A program made the translations under genes and the position numbers. Shown here piece after piece: positions 11,708-22,751 of a stretch of DNA of 64,000 nucleotides. The DNA is from Balaenoptera acutorostrata. Lineage: Eukaryota > Chordata > Mammalia > Artiodactyla > Balaenopteridae. Position 1 is the stretch's first letter, and each line of letters opens with the position of its first letter. The notes under the pieces were generated by a model that did not search any database, was not told the DNA's origin, and saw nothing but the letters and a program-made list of their open reading frames with translations. The DNA lies in the NCBI RefSeq assembly GCF_949987535.1, contig NC_080067.1, positions 82,547,985-82,611,984 of the forward strand, read 5' to 3'.

Positions 11708-11959
11708 GTAAGGGAAAGCAGTTAATTTGGGGGGTTTGCTCTGTGCCTAGAACTTTAGAAACAAGATCTCCTTCAGCTCAGGTAAGTTTTATTTCCCCCA
11801 CTTTGAGGATGAGGTGGCGGCCCAGAGAACTTAATATGACCCAGATCACACAGCCTGGAAATGGCAGAGTCCAGTGCTGCTTGTGGAGGATAGGAAAAGC
11901 CGTCGTCCCTGCTTCCCTCCTACTGTTTCTTTTTTTCATTCAGAAAACTTTATTGAGCT

Positions 11960-12580
11960 GTTGGAAAACAGTTTGACATTTCCTCAAAAAGTTGAACAGA
12001 GATTACCTTATAACCCAACAATTCCATTCCTGGGCATGTACCTAAAAGACTTGAAAACAGGTATTCAAACAAATAGTTGTACACAAATGTTCATAGCAGC
12101 ATTATTCACAATAGCCAAGAGGTAGAAACAACCCAAGTGTCTATTGAGGGATAAATGGATAAACAAAATGTGATATATTCATACAGTGGGATATTATTCA
12201 GTCATTAAAAGGAATGAACTACTGATATATGCAACAATGTGGATGACACTCAAAAATATTATGCTAAGAACGGAGCCAGACACAAAAGTATGAATATTGT
12301 ATGATTGCATTTATATGAACCATCCAGAAATAGGCAAATTCATAGCGACAGAAAGCAGATTAGTGATTGCCTGGGGCTGGGGGGAGGAGAAATTGGGGAG
12401 TGACTGCTCAGTGGGTACAAGATCTCCTTGGGAATGATGAAAATATTTTGGAAAAAGACAGAAACGATGATTGCACAACATTGTGAATGTACTAAGTGCC
12501 ACTGAATTGTACACTTTAAAATGGTTACTTTTATGTTATGTGAATTTTATCTCAATAAAAAAATTTTAAAAGAAAAAAAA
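11960..12580 (+). repeat. L1 3'-end fragment
   Basis: Sense-strand L1 3' sequence: 'aacccaacaattccattcc', 'atgttcatagcagcattatt', 'cccaagtgtctattgaggg', 'gtatgattgcatttatatg', 'attgtacactttaaaatgg' and an A-rich end. The open frame at 11874-12125 is a decayed piece of this repeat, not a gene. Confidence 0.85.
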
Positions 12581-12769
12581 CCTTTATTGAATCCATTCCT
12601 TGTGCTAAAACATTCATGTGTGGAATCAGTTATTCATTCAAGAATTTTTATTAAATACCTACTACATCCTGAGGCTCAAAATATATAGTAGTGAGATGGA
12701 CAAGGAAGTGCACAGTCTAGGATTGATAGGTTATAGCTGAAAGATCTTTGCTCACTGTCTGGAGGTTCC

Positions 12770-13560
12770 AAGCTCAAAACCTAGAAGTCATCCTTGATTC
12801 ATCCTCACTTCTCAACAGGCCATCCAACCCATCACCACATCCTGTCAGTTCTACCTTCAAAATATAACTCTTCTGCCACCTCCCAAGTGTAAGTCACTGA
12901 CATGTCTCACCCACGCAAGGGCAAGACTGCTCCTTCCATTTGCCTGCTCCTTCCTCCTTGTACCCCCTACAATGCAGTTGTTAATGTCAGTCGGATTTTG
13001 TTAGCCATTTCCTTGAAACCCTCCAATGGTTTCCCATTGCCCATAAAATGAAATCCAAGCACTTCCCCATGACCTGTGAGCCATGCATGGTCTGGGCCTG
13101 GCCTCTAGATTTCATCTCCTGCCTCTCCCCTATGTTGTCCACTTGGCTCCAGTTACACAAACCATCATTTCCTGCCCATCCCCCACCGTCAGCTGTTCCT
13201 ACTTCAGGGCTAGTACTTTTCCTATTCTCTCTGCCTTAACACTTTCCCTGGTCCTTGGTCTGACTGCCGCCTTCTAATCCCTTCAGGGCTCTCCTACATG
13301 TACATCCTCGGAAAGGCCCTTGGAGCAACCCATCTAAAGGATCTCCACCCCCAAGCTCCTTATCCTCTAGCTCAGGTTCTGCTGATTCCTTGCTGGCACT
13401 TGCCACAATCTGCCACTACTCATTTAGTTGGTGTGTTCATGGTCTCTTGCTACAAGTGGAACGTAGGTTCATGTCTCTCTTGTTAGCCACCTAACTGCAG
13501 AGCCTAGCATAGGACCTGAGCCTCAGGTGGTTCTCAGAGTTCTTTTTTGATAAATAACTG
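12770..13560 (-). repeat. L2 fragment
   Basis: Read in antisense, this shows hallmarks of the L2 3' half: 'tggtttcccattgcccataaaatg', 'gtctgggcctggcctctag' and 'ctcattgatgaatg'-like closing sequence. Several short open frames here are by-products. Confidence 0.6.
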
Positions 13561-13702
13561 ATTGAATGAAGTGATGTGTTGGAGAGTTTCAGAAATTCCT
13601 GAATCAGGCGGGAGACAGGGCTTCCTCTGCATGCTCCGCATCCTCAAGCTCATAATCTGCATATGGGAAAGTGGGCCTTTCAGCTCCTCCTCTCTGTGAC
13701 GC

Positions 13703-13782
13703 TGCGCCAGGCCAGGGATGGAACCCCAACCCTCGGCAGCGAAAGCGCGGAGTCCCAACCATTGGACCGCCAGAGAATTCCT
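13703..13782 (-). mobile_element. Truncated CHR-type SINE
   Basis: The antisense head of a short-form CHR SINE is present (ggcagcgaaagcgcggagtc, then accattggaccgccagagaattcc) without an A-rich tail. It lies next to the L1 copy that resumes at 13795. Confidence 0.75.
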
Positions 13783-13794
13783 GGTCTCTGTTTC

Positions 13795-13941
13795 TCATCT
13801 GTAAAATGAAGCAGCTGGTGAGGATATAGAGCACCTGTACTCCCATACATTGATGATGGGAGTGTAAATTGGTTTGTCCACTTTGGACAACAGTATATGT
13901 ATAAAATATGTACCAAAATGTTCATAGCAGCTTTATTTATA
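13795..13941 (+). repeat. L1 3'-region fragment, left part
   Basis: Sense L1 sequence (catacattgatgatgggagtg, ttcatagcagctttatttat) breaks off where a MaLR-type LTR begins and resumes after it at about 14333. Confidence 0.75.
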
Positions 13942-14332
13942 GTAGGGTTGAATTGTGCCTACTCCCCCACAAGTTCATATACTGATGTCCTAACCCCCAG
14001 TACCTTAGAATGTGACTATATTTGGAGATAAGGCCTTAAGAAGTAATTAAGTTGAATGAAGCCATTGGGGTGAGCCTTAATCCAATATGACTGGTGTCCT
14101 TATAAAAAGAGGACATTGGGACACACAAAGAAAATGAAAGACTGTGTGAAGACACAAAGAGAAGATGGCCAGCTGCAAGTCAAGGAGAGAGGTCCTCAGA
14201 AGGAATCAACCCTGCTGATACCTTTATCTTGGACTTCTAGCCTCCAGAATTGTGAGAAAGTAAATTTCTGTTGTCTAAGCCACTCCGTCTATGGTACTTT
14301 GTGATGACAGCCCTGGCAAACGAATACAGTGG
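13942..14332 (+). mobile_element. MaLR (MLT1/MST-like) solo LTR inside L1
   Basis: The segment follows the MaLR LTR order: 'ttgaattgtgcctactcccc', 'cctaacccccagtaccttag', 'ccaatatgactggtgtcc', 'tataaaaagaggacattggg', 'cttggacttctagcctccag', 'taagccactccgtctatgg' and an end like 'cctggcaaacgaatacag'. The tataaaa is the LTR promoter. L1 sequence continues on both sides, so this is an insertion into an older L1. Confidence 0.75.
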
Positions 14333-14790
14333 CTAAACTGAAAACAATCCAAATGTCCTTGAAAAAGTAGATAAGTAAATGATATCCTATTCTGCAACAA
14401 AAAAGAACAAACTACAGATATATACAAGAACATGGATGAATCTCAAAACCCTGATGTTGAACAAAAGTAGCCAGACACAAAAAAGCACATACTGTATGAT
14501 TCCATTTATCTGAAGTTCAAGAACAGGTAAGCATAATCTATGGTGATAGAAGGAAAATAGGGGTTCCCATGGTGGGGGCGGGGAGGAGGAGAGATCAACC
14601 GGGAAAAAATATGAGCAAACCTCTGGGTGCTAGAAATGTTCTATATCTTGATTAAATGATGGTTACATGAGTCTACATGTATAAAAATTAATGTATTAAT
14701 TGAGCTGAATTAGTTGAGCTGTATGCTAAGATTTGTACACTTTACTGTATGTAAATCATATCTTGATTTTTTAAAATTTCATAAAATGAA
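14333..14790 (+). repeat. L1 3'-end fragment, right part
   Basis: The L1 3' UTR-like sequence continues ('gaaaacaatccaaatgtcc', 'catactgtatgattccattt', 'tgtacactttactgtatg') and ends in a T/A-rich tail. Confidence 0.75.
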
Positions 14791-15330
14791 GGGTAGAGTG
14801 AATCAGCTAATCTTCAGGATCCCTTGTAACTCTTGTATATATCCATCTCCTGAGTCCAAGACTGGCTAAAAGCTCCTGGGTCCAGAGGAGGGCTGAACTC
14901 TGCAGAAATTAACTGCCAAAAGGGAAAGAGTCCAGGAGAGGAAGGAAGGAAGCCATGCGTCTATGAGCCAGAGAACCAGAGGGCAGGGGACTGAGAGGGA
15001 AAAATAAAAATTGCCAAGAAAACAAGCCGTTTCATCCTGCAATTGAAACTAGCTAAAATGAGATTTATGGCCCTTCTGGGAATGTTTAACAATTCTAAGC
15101 TTCACTCTCTTTGAAATATTAGGAGAATAGTACAGGGCAAGTGCTGTCCCTCCTCCATTACAGCCCTCAATGGGAACCATCCATTCTACAGCAGCAGCCC
15201 CACGGGGCCCGGCCAGAGAAACTTCTCATCCTGCGGTTTATTGTGAATTGTGATGCCACCTTATATTTGTGTAGCCAGTTCCTCTCCATCATCTGAGCTG
15301 AGATGAGGACTAGCACAATGACCGTTTTCT
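14791..15330. other. Noncoding single-copy DNA
   Basis: No gene and no clearly recognised transposon. The minus-strand frame at 15167-15508 has no domain. Confidence 0.4.
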
Positions 15331-15660
15331 GACATTCAAGCATGGAGGAGAATTGGCCAGAACAAAATGGAAGGAATGTTACGTCCAAACACAAAAGAAT
15401 ATATTCTGTATAATTCCACTTATATAAGCTACAAAAAGGGCAAAAGGTCTCTGTTTTGTTAAAACTCAGGATCATGGTTACCTTTGAGGGAAGGGTGTGG
15501 GTACTCACAGGAAGGGGTCTCTTGTGGTACTGGGGTTCTGCTCCTCCACCTGAGTACAGGGTACCTGGGTATGTTAACTCTGTAAAAATTCATCACACAC
15601 ATTCATGGGTTATGCTGTCCGTAACTTATATTTGAATAAGAAGTTCACAGGTTTTTTTAA
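15330..15660 (+). repeat. L1 3' UTR fragment
   Basis: Sense L1-like 3' UTR with 'cacaaaagaatatattctg', 'tataattccacttatataag', 'ggatcatggttacctttg' and 'aaattcatcacacacattc'. Confidence 0.6.
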
Positions 15661-16029
15661 AAAAGAGGAGGAATGAGATGGAGAGAAAGAGAAGTCGGCT
15701 CTGAGTAGGGAAGGTGGAAGGAGAGGGGAATTCTAAAGAAGAGACAGCTGGGAAATCATTAGTAATCCCTACACCTGGGCGAGCAGCTAGTCTCACCAGA
15801 ACACCCCGTGCTGCTCACAAGCCTTTGCCTCTGCTCATCAAGTCTGCTGGCATGCTGCTACACCCGTACTCCCACTTGGCTGATACCCACCCAGCTTGGG
15901 CACCCCCTCCTCCAAAAGCTTCTTCTGATACTCATCATTTTCCCACCAACACCCCCAGCAGTCCAGGGCTAAGTGTCCCTTCTCTGTGCTCCCACACTTT
16001 CCTGTGTGGAATGTGGTCCTTAAGACCAT

Positions 16030-16600
16030 GGACCATGACAAATTCTTAGAGACAGACAGTAAAACAGTGGTTTCCAGGGCTTGAGGGGACAGGGAAATGA
16101 AGAGTTTGTGTTTAATAGTTGTAGAATTTCAGTAGGATGACGAAAAAGTTCTGGAGATGGATAGTGGGGGTAGTTGCCCTACCATATGAATGTACTTAGT
16201 ACCACTGAACTGTGGACTTAAAATGTTTTAAGATGGAGGATAGTCTTCTCAACAAATGATGCTGGGAAAACCAGATATCCACACACAAAAGATTGAAGTT
16301 GGACCCTTACCTCACACCATATACAAAAATTAACTCAAATCGGTCACAGACCTAAATGTAAGAGCCCAAACTATAAAACTCTTAGAAGAAAACATAGAGG
16401 GAAAGCTTCATGACATTGGATTTGGCAATGATTTCTTGGATATGAAACCAAAAGCACAGGCAACAAAAGTAAAAATAGATAAACTGGACTACATCAAAAT
16501 TAAAAACTTCTACGCATCAAAGGACACAATTAACAGAGTGAAAAGGCAACCCACACAATAGGAGAAAGTATTTACAAATCATATATCCAATAAGAGACAC
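16030..16600 (+). repeat. L1 fragments (3' UTR piece, then ORF2 end)
   Basis: About 16030-16225 is an L1 3' UTR-like piece. From about 16226 a second L1 begins in the C-terminal part of ORF2 ('caaatgatgctgggaaaacc', 'aactataaaactcttagaag', 'aaattaaaaacttctacgc'). The reading frame carries stops, so no protein is expected. Confidence 0.8.
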
Positions 16601-16965
16601 TGAAGAAAACCAAAACAGAGACCACCGTTTGAGTATACTCAGAGACACAACACTCATAGTCACATAACCAAAACTTAAGACTGTCCTGATTTTCCCAAAA
16701 ACAAAGCTTAAGCTTTCTTCATGTCAGTGTGATCTTATGTCTTCCTAGCCAATTAGTTACAAACAAACAAGCTAATGCAATGAAAAGGAACATGAGTTTC
16801 TAGGAACCAGTCAACAACAGAAAACAACGTATCCCTCATTCATGCTTTATAAACTGAGCCATAACTGCTGAAAGCAAGCTTCTAAAGTCTCCCTGCTCCT
16901 GATCTGTTTATTTCTCCCTCAATAAAATATTCATATCAAGTAAAGCTTTCTGGATTTTTTTGACA
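16601..16965 (+). mobile_element. Candidate solo LTR inserted into L1 ORF2
   Basis: This block of about 365 bp interrupts L1 sequence that would otherwise be continuous. The left side ends near 'catatatccaataagagaca' and the right side resumes 'taaatatccagaatataaaaag'. It has an AATAAA near its 3' end, as an LTR would. 'gaca' occurs at both junctions and could be a 4-bp target-site duplication. The family was not recognised and the ends lack an obvious TG...CA. Confidence 0.4.
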
Positions 16966-17960
16966 GGGGTAAATATCCAGAATATAAAAAGAACTCCTAC
17001 AACTCAACAACAACAAAAACCAACCTGATTTAAAAATGGGCAAAGAACTTCGATACACATTTCTCCAAAGAAGATATGCAAATGGCCAACAAGCATAAGA
17101 AAAGATGTTCAACATTACTAATCATCAGGGAAATGCAAATCAAAACCACAATGAGCTACTACCTCACACCCGTTAGGGTGGCTACTATAAAAAAACAAAT
17201 AAACCAACCAGAAAAAATCAAGTGTTGGAGAGGATGTGGAGAAACTTGAACACTTACGCACTCTTGGTGGGAATGCAAAATGGTTCAGCAGCTGTGGAAA
17301 ACAGTATGATGATTCCTCAAAAAATTAAAAATAAAACTACATATGAACCAGCAATACCACTTCTGGGTATATACCTGAAAGAGTTGAAAGTAGGGTCTCA
17401 AAGAGATATTTGTACACTCATGTTCAGAGCAGCACATAGCCAAAGGTGGAAGCCACCCAAGTGTCCATCAACAGATGAATGGATAAATAAAATGCAGTAT
17501 ATACATACATTCAACCTTAAACAATAAGGAAATTCTGACACATGCTACAATATAGATGAATCTTGAGAACATTATGATAAGTGAAATAAACCAGTCTCCA
17601 AGATGACAAATACTGTATGAGACCTCTTATATGAGTTGCCTAGAGTAGTCAAATTCATGGAAACAGAAAGCAGAGTGATAGTTGCCAGGAGTCGGGCTGC
17701 AGGGTGGGGATGGGGAGTTGTTATTTAATGGATACAGAGTTTCAGTTTTAAAAGATGAAAAGAGTTGTAGAGATTGGTTGCACAACAATCAATCAATTGG
17801 TTGAAAATGTACTTAACACTCTAGAATGTATGTTTAAAAATAGTTAAGATGGTAAATTTTGTTATGTATATTTTACCACAATTTTTAAAAATTTTAAATT
17901 ATAAAAAAGAAAATGTGAAAATTTCAAAATAAAGTAAAAAAAAGACTTCAGTTTAAAAAA
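16966..17960 (+). repeat. L1 ORF2 end and 3' UTR
   Basis: The L1 continues after the inserted block ('aagaactcctacaactcaac', 'tgcaaatggccaacaagc', 'ccgttagggtggctactat', 'tggtgggaatgcaaaatgg', 'ctgggtatatacctgaaag') and runs into a long A-rich 3' end. The 101-codon frame at 17222-17527 belongs to this decayed ORF2 tail. Confidence 0.88.
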
Positions 17961-18001
17961 AAGATGGTTAAAATGGTAAATTTTATGTTGTATATATTTT
18001 A

Positions 18002-18004
<3 letters not shown>

Positions 18005-18044
<40 letters not shown>
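18005..18044. repeat. (CA)20 microsatellite
   Basis: Uninterrupted CA run of about 40 bp at the end of the L1 tail. Confidence 0.95.
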
Positions 18045-18048
<4 letters not shown>

Positions 18049-18235
18049 AATATGAGCTGTGACCTTAGAAAGGCATGGGTTTGAGTCCTGTCTCTGCCAC
18101 TTACTAGCTGTGTGGCCTTAGAGAAGTCACATGACTTCAGATCCCCATTCTGTAAAATGGGGATAATAATAGTACTTTCCCCATTGGGCTATATTGAGGA
18201 TTAAATGAGATTATATATGAAAAATATCTAGCTAG
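18045..18235 (+). repeat. MIR element
   Basis: Sense MIR core: 'gtttgagtcctgtctctgcc', 'acttactagctgtgtggcc', 'ctgtaaaatggggataataa' and 'attgaggattaaatgagat' in order. Confidence 0.85.
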
Positions 18236-18360
18236 CATTTGTACTGGATAAATATGTCTCTCTTCTTTGATAGCCCTGTTCATAATATAATTTCCTCTAG
18301 TGTCTAGTTCCTCAACCACCCTAACCCCTGCATCTCAACACACACACACTAGATGTGAAC

Positions 18361-18546
18361 TCTTTTTATTTTTTAATTAATTTTTACTGGAGTATCGTTG
18401 ATTTACAATGTTGTGTTAGTTTCTGCTGTACAACAAAGTGAATCAGTTATACATATACATATATCCACTCTTTCTTTAGATTCTTTTCCCATATAGAGTA
18501 CTGAGTAGAGTTCCCTGTGCTATACAGTAGGTCCTTATTAGTTATC
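18361..18546 (-). repeat. Artiodactyl-type L1 3' end, left part
   Basis: Antisense L1 3' UTR ('ggagtatcgttgatttacaa', 'gtacaacaaagtgaatcag', 'ccctgtgctatacagtagg') is interrupted by the SINE at 18547-18864 and continues after it. Confidence 0.8.
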
Positions 18547-18864
18547 TTTTTTTTTTTTTTAAAGAAATTCACGTTCTTTTATTTATTTATTTATTTATTT
18601 ATGACTGTGTTGAGTCTTAGTTTCTGTGCGAGGGCTTTCTCTAGTTGCGGCAAGTGGGGACCACTCTTCATCGCGGTGCGCGGGCCTCTCACCATCGCGG
18701 CCTCTATTGTTGTGGAGCACAGGCTCCAGACGCGCAGGCTCAGTAATTGTGGCTCACGGGCCCAGTTGCTCCGTGGCATGTGGGATCTTCCCAGACCAGG
18801 GCTCGAACCCATGTTCCCTGCATTGGCAGGCAGATTCTCCACCACTGCGCTACCAGGGAAGCCC
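18547..18864 (-). mobile_element. CHR-type SINE, long form, with tail extension
   Basis: A full-length antisense copy ends at the tRNA head (accagggaagccc). On its own strand the TAAA-repeat tail is followed by a short unique stretch, agaacgtgaatttct, and a second A run. The copy at 63445-63767 has the same extension. It is inserted into an L1 3' end. Confidence 0.93.
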
Positions 18865-19015
18865 TCTATTTTATATATAGTAGTGTGTATATGTCAATCC
18901 GAATCTCCCAGTTTATCCCCCCCTTCCCCCTCTGGTAACCATAAGTTTGTTTTCTACATGTGACTCTATTTCTGTTCTGTAAATAAGTTCATTTGTACCA
19001 TTTTTTTAGGTTCCT
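18865..19015 (-). repeat. Artiodactyl-type L1 3' end, right part
   Basis: The L1 resumes with 'ctattttatatatagtagtg' and 'gtaaataagttcatttgtacc', and so brackets the SINE. Confidence 0.75.
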
Positions 19016-19277
19016 AGATATGAACTCTTAAGAACAAAGACTGAATCTGGTTTACCTTGTCTTCGTGTCCCCCAGTGGTCAGGCCAGTGCCCAGCACATA
19101 GTAGGAGCTCCTTAAATGTTTAAAATAAATTTTAACAAGAGGGCTTGACAAGGCAGAAGGGAAACCTTCTCAACATTAATATGGACAAACAGCAGAACAG
19201 GCCAAGTCATTTTAAGACCAAAAAAGAATCCTCAGAGACCTGGGTTAGAGTACGTCCTTCTAAAAGCAGGGGTACAG

Positions 19278-19649
19278 GGCTTCCCTGGTGGTGCAGTGGT
19301 TAAGAGTCCACCTGCCAATGCAGGGGACATGGGTTCAAGCCGTGGTCTGGGAAGATCCCACATGCCGCAGAGCAACTAAGCCCGTGCACCACAACTACTG
19401 AGCCTGCGCTCTAGAACCCGTGAGCCACAACTACTGAGTACACATGCCACAGCTACTGAAGCCCACGTGCCTAGAGCCCGTGCCCCGCAACAAGAGAAGC
19501 CACTGCAATGAGAAGCCTGCGCACCGCAACCAAGTGTAGCCCCTGCTCGCCGCAACTAGTGAAAGCCCGTGCACAGCAACGAAGACCCAACCCAGCCAAA
19601 AATAAATAAATAAAATAAATTTATTAAAAATAAATAAATAAATAAAAAT
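19278..19649 (+). mobile_element. CHR-type SINE, long form
   Basis: A complete copy with TAAA/A-rich tail. Its target-site duplication is 16 bp with two changes: aaaagcaggggtacag at 19262-19277 and aaaaacaggggtatag at 19650-19665. Confidence 0.95.
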
Positions 19650-19665
19650 AAAAACAGGGGTATAG

Positions 19666-21924
19666 AATAGATAGCTTAAGGGTGTCTCTGTCAGCCCCTT
19701 GTTTCTACGGCAGGCCTGGAAAGAGTGTGCTTGGTTATTGAATAATAATAACTCATTATTGGGCATTGATTGAACATTCATCATAGACTCTTTGCAGGGC
19801 TTCCCTCTGACATTTCATTAAGAAAACATCACGTTAAAAAGCCCAGTCCTCAACTCAGTAAGAGCACTTCCTGCTTGTCCTCTCCGGCATTGATCCTTAG
19901 CCCTTCCACCTGTCTCGCACCCCCCTTTCTACCTGCCTGTCCTGGCTCCAGCTAGCACGATGTTTAAACCTGAGGCCCCCGAAGCCAACCCCTTGGTCTT
20001 CACTTAGAACAGTCATCTTCCCCATGTGACTGTGTTCCCCCTAAGCCTCCAGCACCCTACCTAGCCATGTCCCCCTGGCCTGGACCCCCGGGGTGAGACC
20101 ATGGCAGCCTGAAGTTGTGCTTTTCACTTCTTTGTTCTAGTCAGGTCTCCTAGAGGGCCATATCCCTGATGCCTCTGTATGTTTTTCACCTTCTTTTTTT
20201 CTCAGGATTTAGCTTTCTAAATGGCTTCAATTACAGGGCCCCAGGCTCGAGCTCATTAAAAAAAAAAAATTTGGCTTGCTAAAACTAAATCCAGAGTGGA
20301 CCTTAGATGATACCATTTTCTCCCTTAACAATAGTATTCACATTACTAACGACTTCAAGTTTGTATTTAAAGCCAAGTGTCAAAAGCCAGGATGTCCTCT
20401 CATCCTCTACCTTGTGGGCTCACCCTTCTGTTGATAGTCACACGTAAATGACTCAAAACCTCGTCCCACATGTGATGGGAAACCCAACACCTTCCTCCGC
20501 CAAATACCTCTGAAGAGTCCCTGGAACAATCCAGGATGGGATTCTGGGAAGTGTCAGGGATAAGAGCTCCAATATCTGGTTTCCACTGAAGCATTTGAAT
20601 CTCACTGGCACTTTGGTTTCTCTCCACCCTGTGCTGACATGAACATGATGCAGCCCCCTTGTCTTTGATTCTCTAAGGCAAGCACAAACACAAGGATATA
20701 GCAGAGTTTGATTGAAGGATTTATTGATTACAGAGGAGAGTTACATCACCACGCAACTACTACGCAACACCACAGATGGCAAATGACCTAAATGGAATAA
20801 ATAATAAAAGCCCGCAGCACTCCATCCCAGGGAACTCCTCTCTGGCTAAGGCTTCTCCTCTGAGTCCCTGCCCACCCCCCACCCCGTCCCACCCCGCCAC
20901 CCCCCAATCTGTTGCATCACCTGTCTTGGGTTTCTGGCACAGAGCTCCTGAAACTCTTGCAATTTCCTGAGTGGTGACAGGAGTGCATTTTGTCATTCCT
21001 AAAGAGCCTCTCTGGACTACACCTGAGTTTATGCTAGTGAGTGACTCAGGGTGGAGCCCTTAGGAAGCTTCCGAATAGGACCTGTCCGTAGAAAGACCAA
21101 GCACCTGATTAGCTCCAGGGAAGGGTAGCGAGCTGGAGACTGAGATATAAAAACTCTTGAACAATAAGATTTCCAAATTGGCAAACACATTGATGTGCTG
21201 GGAGGTTGGTATACCTGGAGAGGACATGGAAGCTCTGTGCCCTCCCCATAAATACCTTGCCCATTAGGCTGTGCCAGAGTGGTATCCTTTATAATAAGCT
21301 AGTAAATGTAAGTACAGTGTTTTCCTGCATTCTAGTGAATTAGCAAACCTGAGGGTGATTGTGGGAACCCCTAAATTTTTAGTCAGCCAGGCAGAAGTGT
21401 GGGTCTCCTGGGGACTCCATTTTTGGCTGGCATCTGAAATGGGGGCAGTCTTACGGCACTGAGCCCTTAACCTATGGGGTTTATGCTAACTCTGAGAGTT
21501 GGTGTCAGAATTGAATTATTGGACCCCCATTAGAGAATCAGACAGGAGTCTTTCTGTGATGGGCATTGCTCTTATGGGGTGTGTGTGTTTGGGGGATCTG
21601 CAACTATGTAGGTCTTGGTGAGAGTCAGGTCCTGTATCATATTACAGAAGCCCCAAAGGCTGTATTTCAGGCAGGGTGTGGGCTCTGTGATCCAAATCAG
21701 CCAATCAGCTGCTTAAGCCAGTGACTTTGTCTTTGGAGCAAGTGCTACAAAAAAGCAGGGAATATTTATAAGAGGAGGACACATGCTTGGGCAGCAGGTT
21801 CCACAGTATCCACCCCTAACCAGTTGTTCCTTGGTGTGACCTTGGCTGGGGTCCTGGATATCCAGCTTCCAGCCTGTTTTTCAAGTCTAATCCTCCAACT
21901 GTCCTATAATGGTTTTCATTTAAA
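19666..21924. other. Noncoding single-copy DNA
   Basis: No supported gene. The stretch contains a 12-A run near 20264 and C-rich DNA at about 20870-20910. Short open frames such as 20400-20627 (minus) lack any domain or splice context. Confidence 0.45.
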
Positions 21925-22425
21925 AATACGTCCACAAATTTTTGGATACTCCGCTCTTCAAGAGCTGGGACTTAATTCCCCTTCCCCTGAGGATGGGCTA
22001 GACTTAGTGACTCTCTTCTCATGAATAGAATATGGTAGAAGTGACAATGTGTGACTTGCAAGACTAGGTCATGAAAGGCATCGCAGCTTCCTCCTTACAC
22101 TCTTGCTTGGATCCCTCACTCTGGGGGAGGCCAGCTCCAATGCCATAAGGGCATTCAGGCAGTCTCATAGAAAAGCCCATATATAAGGGAATAAAGCTTC
22201 CTACCAATAGCCAATGAAGCACTGAGTTTTCCTGCCAATATCCAAGCAACTGAGCCATCTTGAAAGCAGCTCCCCAGCCCCAGTCAAACTTCAGCTAACG
22301 GAAGCCCCACCTGAGCTGCTCCCAAATGCCTGGTCCATAGAAACTAGGAGATAATAAATGTGCATTGTTTTTTGGGGGCATAATTTGTTATGGAGCATAA
22401 ATAGCTATTATACTTCCAGATTCTG
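21925..22425 (+). mobile_element. MLT1-like MaLR LTR
   Basis: Order of landmarks: 'ccacaaatttttggatactc', 'gggctagacttagtgactc', 'atgaatagaatatggtagaa', 'gactaggtcatgaaaggc', 'tccctcactctgggggagg', 'ccccagccccagtcaaac' and 'gagataataaatgtgcattg'. This matches an old MLT1-class LTR read in sense. Confidence 0.65.
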
Positions 22426-22448
22426 TGAGCCAACAAAAAGCCTTCCAG

Positions 22449-22738
22449 AGCTTCCCTGGTGGCGCAGTGGTTGAGAATCTGCCTGCCAATGCAGGGGACA
22501 CGGGATCAACCCTGGTGTGGGAAGATCCCACATGCCGTGGAGCAACTAGGCCCGTGAGCCACAGCTACTGAGCCTGCGCGTCTGGAGCCTGTGCTCCGCA
22601 ACGGGAGAGGCCGCGATAGTGAGAGGCCCACGCACCGCGATGAAGAGTGGCCCCCGCTTGTCGCAACTGGAGAAAGCCCTAGCACAGAAACGAAGACCCA
22701 ACACAGCCAAAAATAAATAAATAATAATTAAAAAAAAA
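22449..22738 (+). mobile_element. CHR-type SINE, long form
   Basis: A complete copy with an exact 13-bp target-site duplication aaaagccttccag, at 22436-22448 and 22739-22751. The perfect duplication suggests a fairly recent insertion. Confidence 0.96.
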
Positions 22739-22751
22739 AAAAGCCTTCCAG

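Noticed and set aside
10917..11725. Long overlapping frames (up to about 247 codons) on both strands of the first CpG island
   Set aside because: They are rich in Gly, Ala, Pro and Arg, overlap each other in several frames and run through the splice donor. GC-rich DNA lacks stop codons, so the length carries no weight.
17222..17527. 101-codon frame that looks protein-like
   Set aside because: It is the decayed C-terminal part of L1 ORF2, with L1 sequence on both sides.
18517..18963. 148-codon plus-strand frame, and similar recurring frames at 48006-48515, 60915-61394 and 63303-63707
   Set aside because: These are translations of the same SINE body, which is why near-identical peptides recur.
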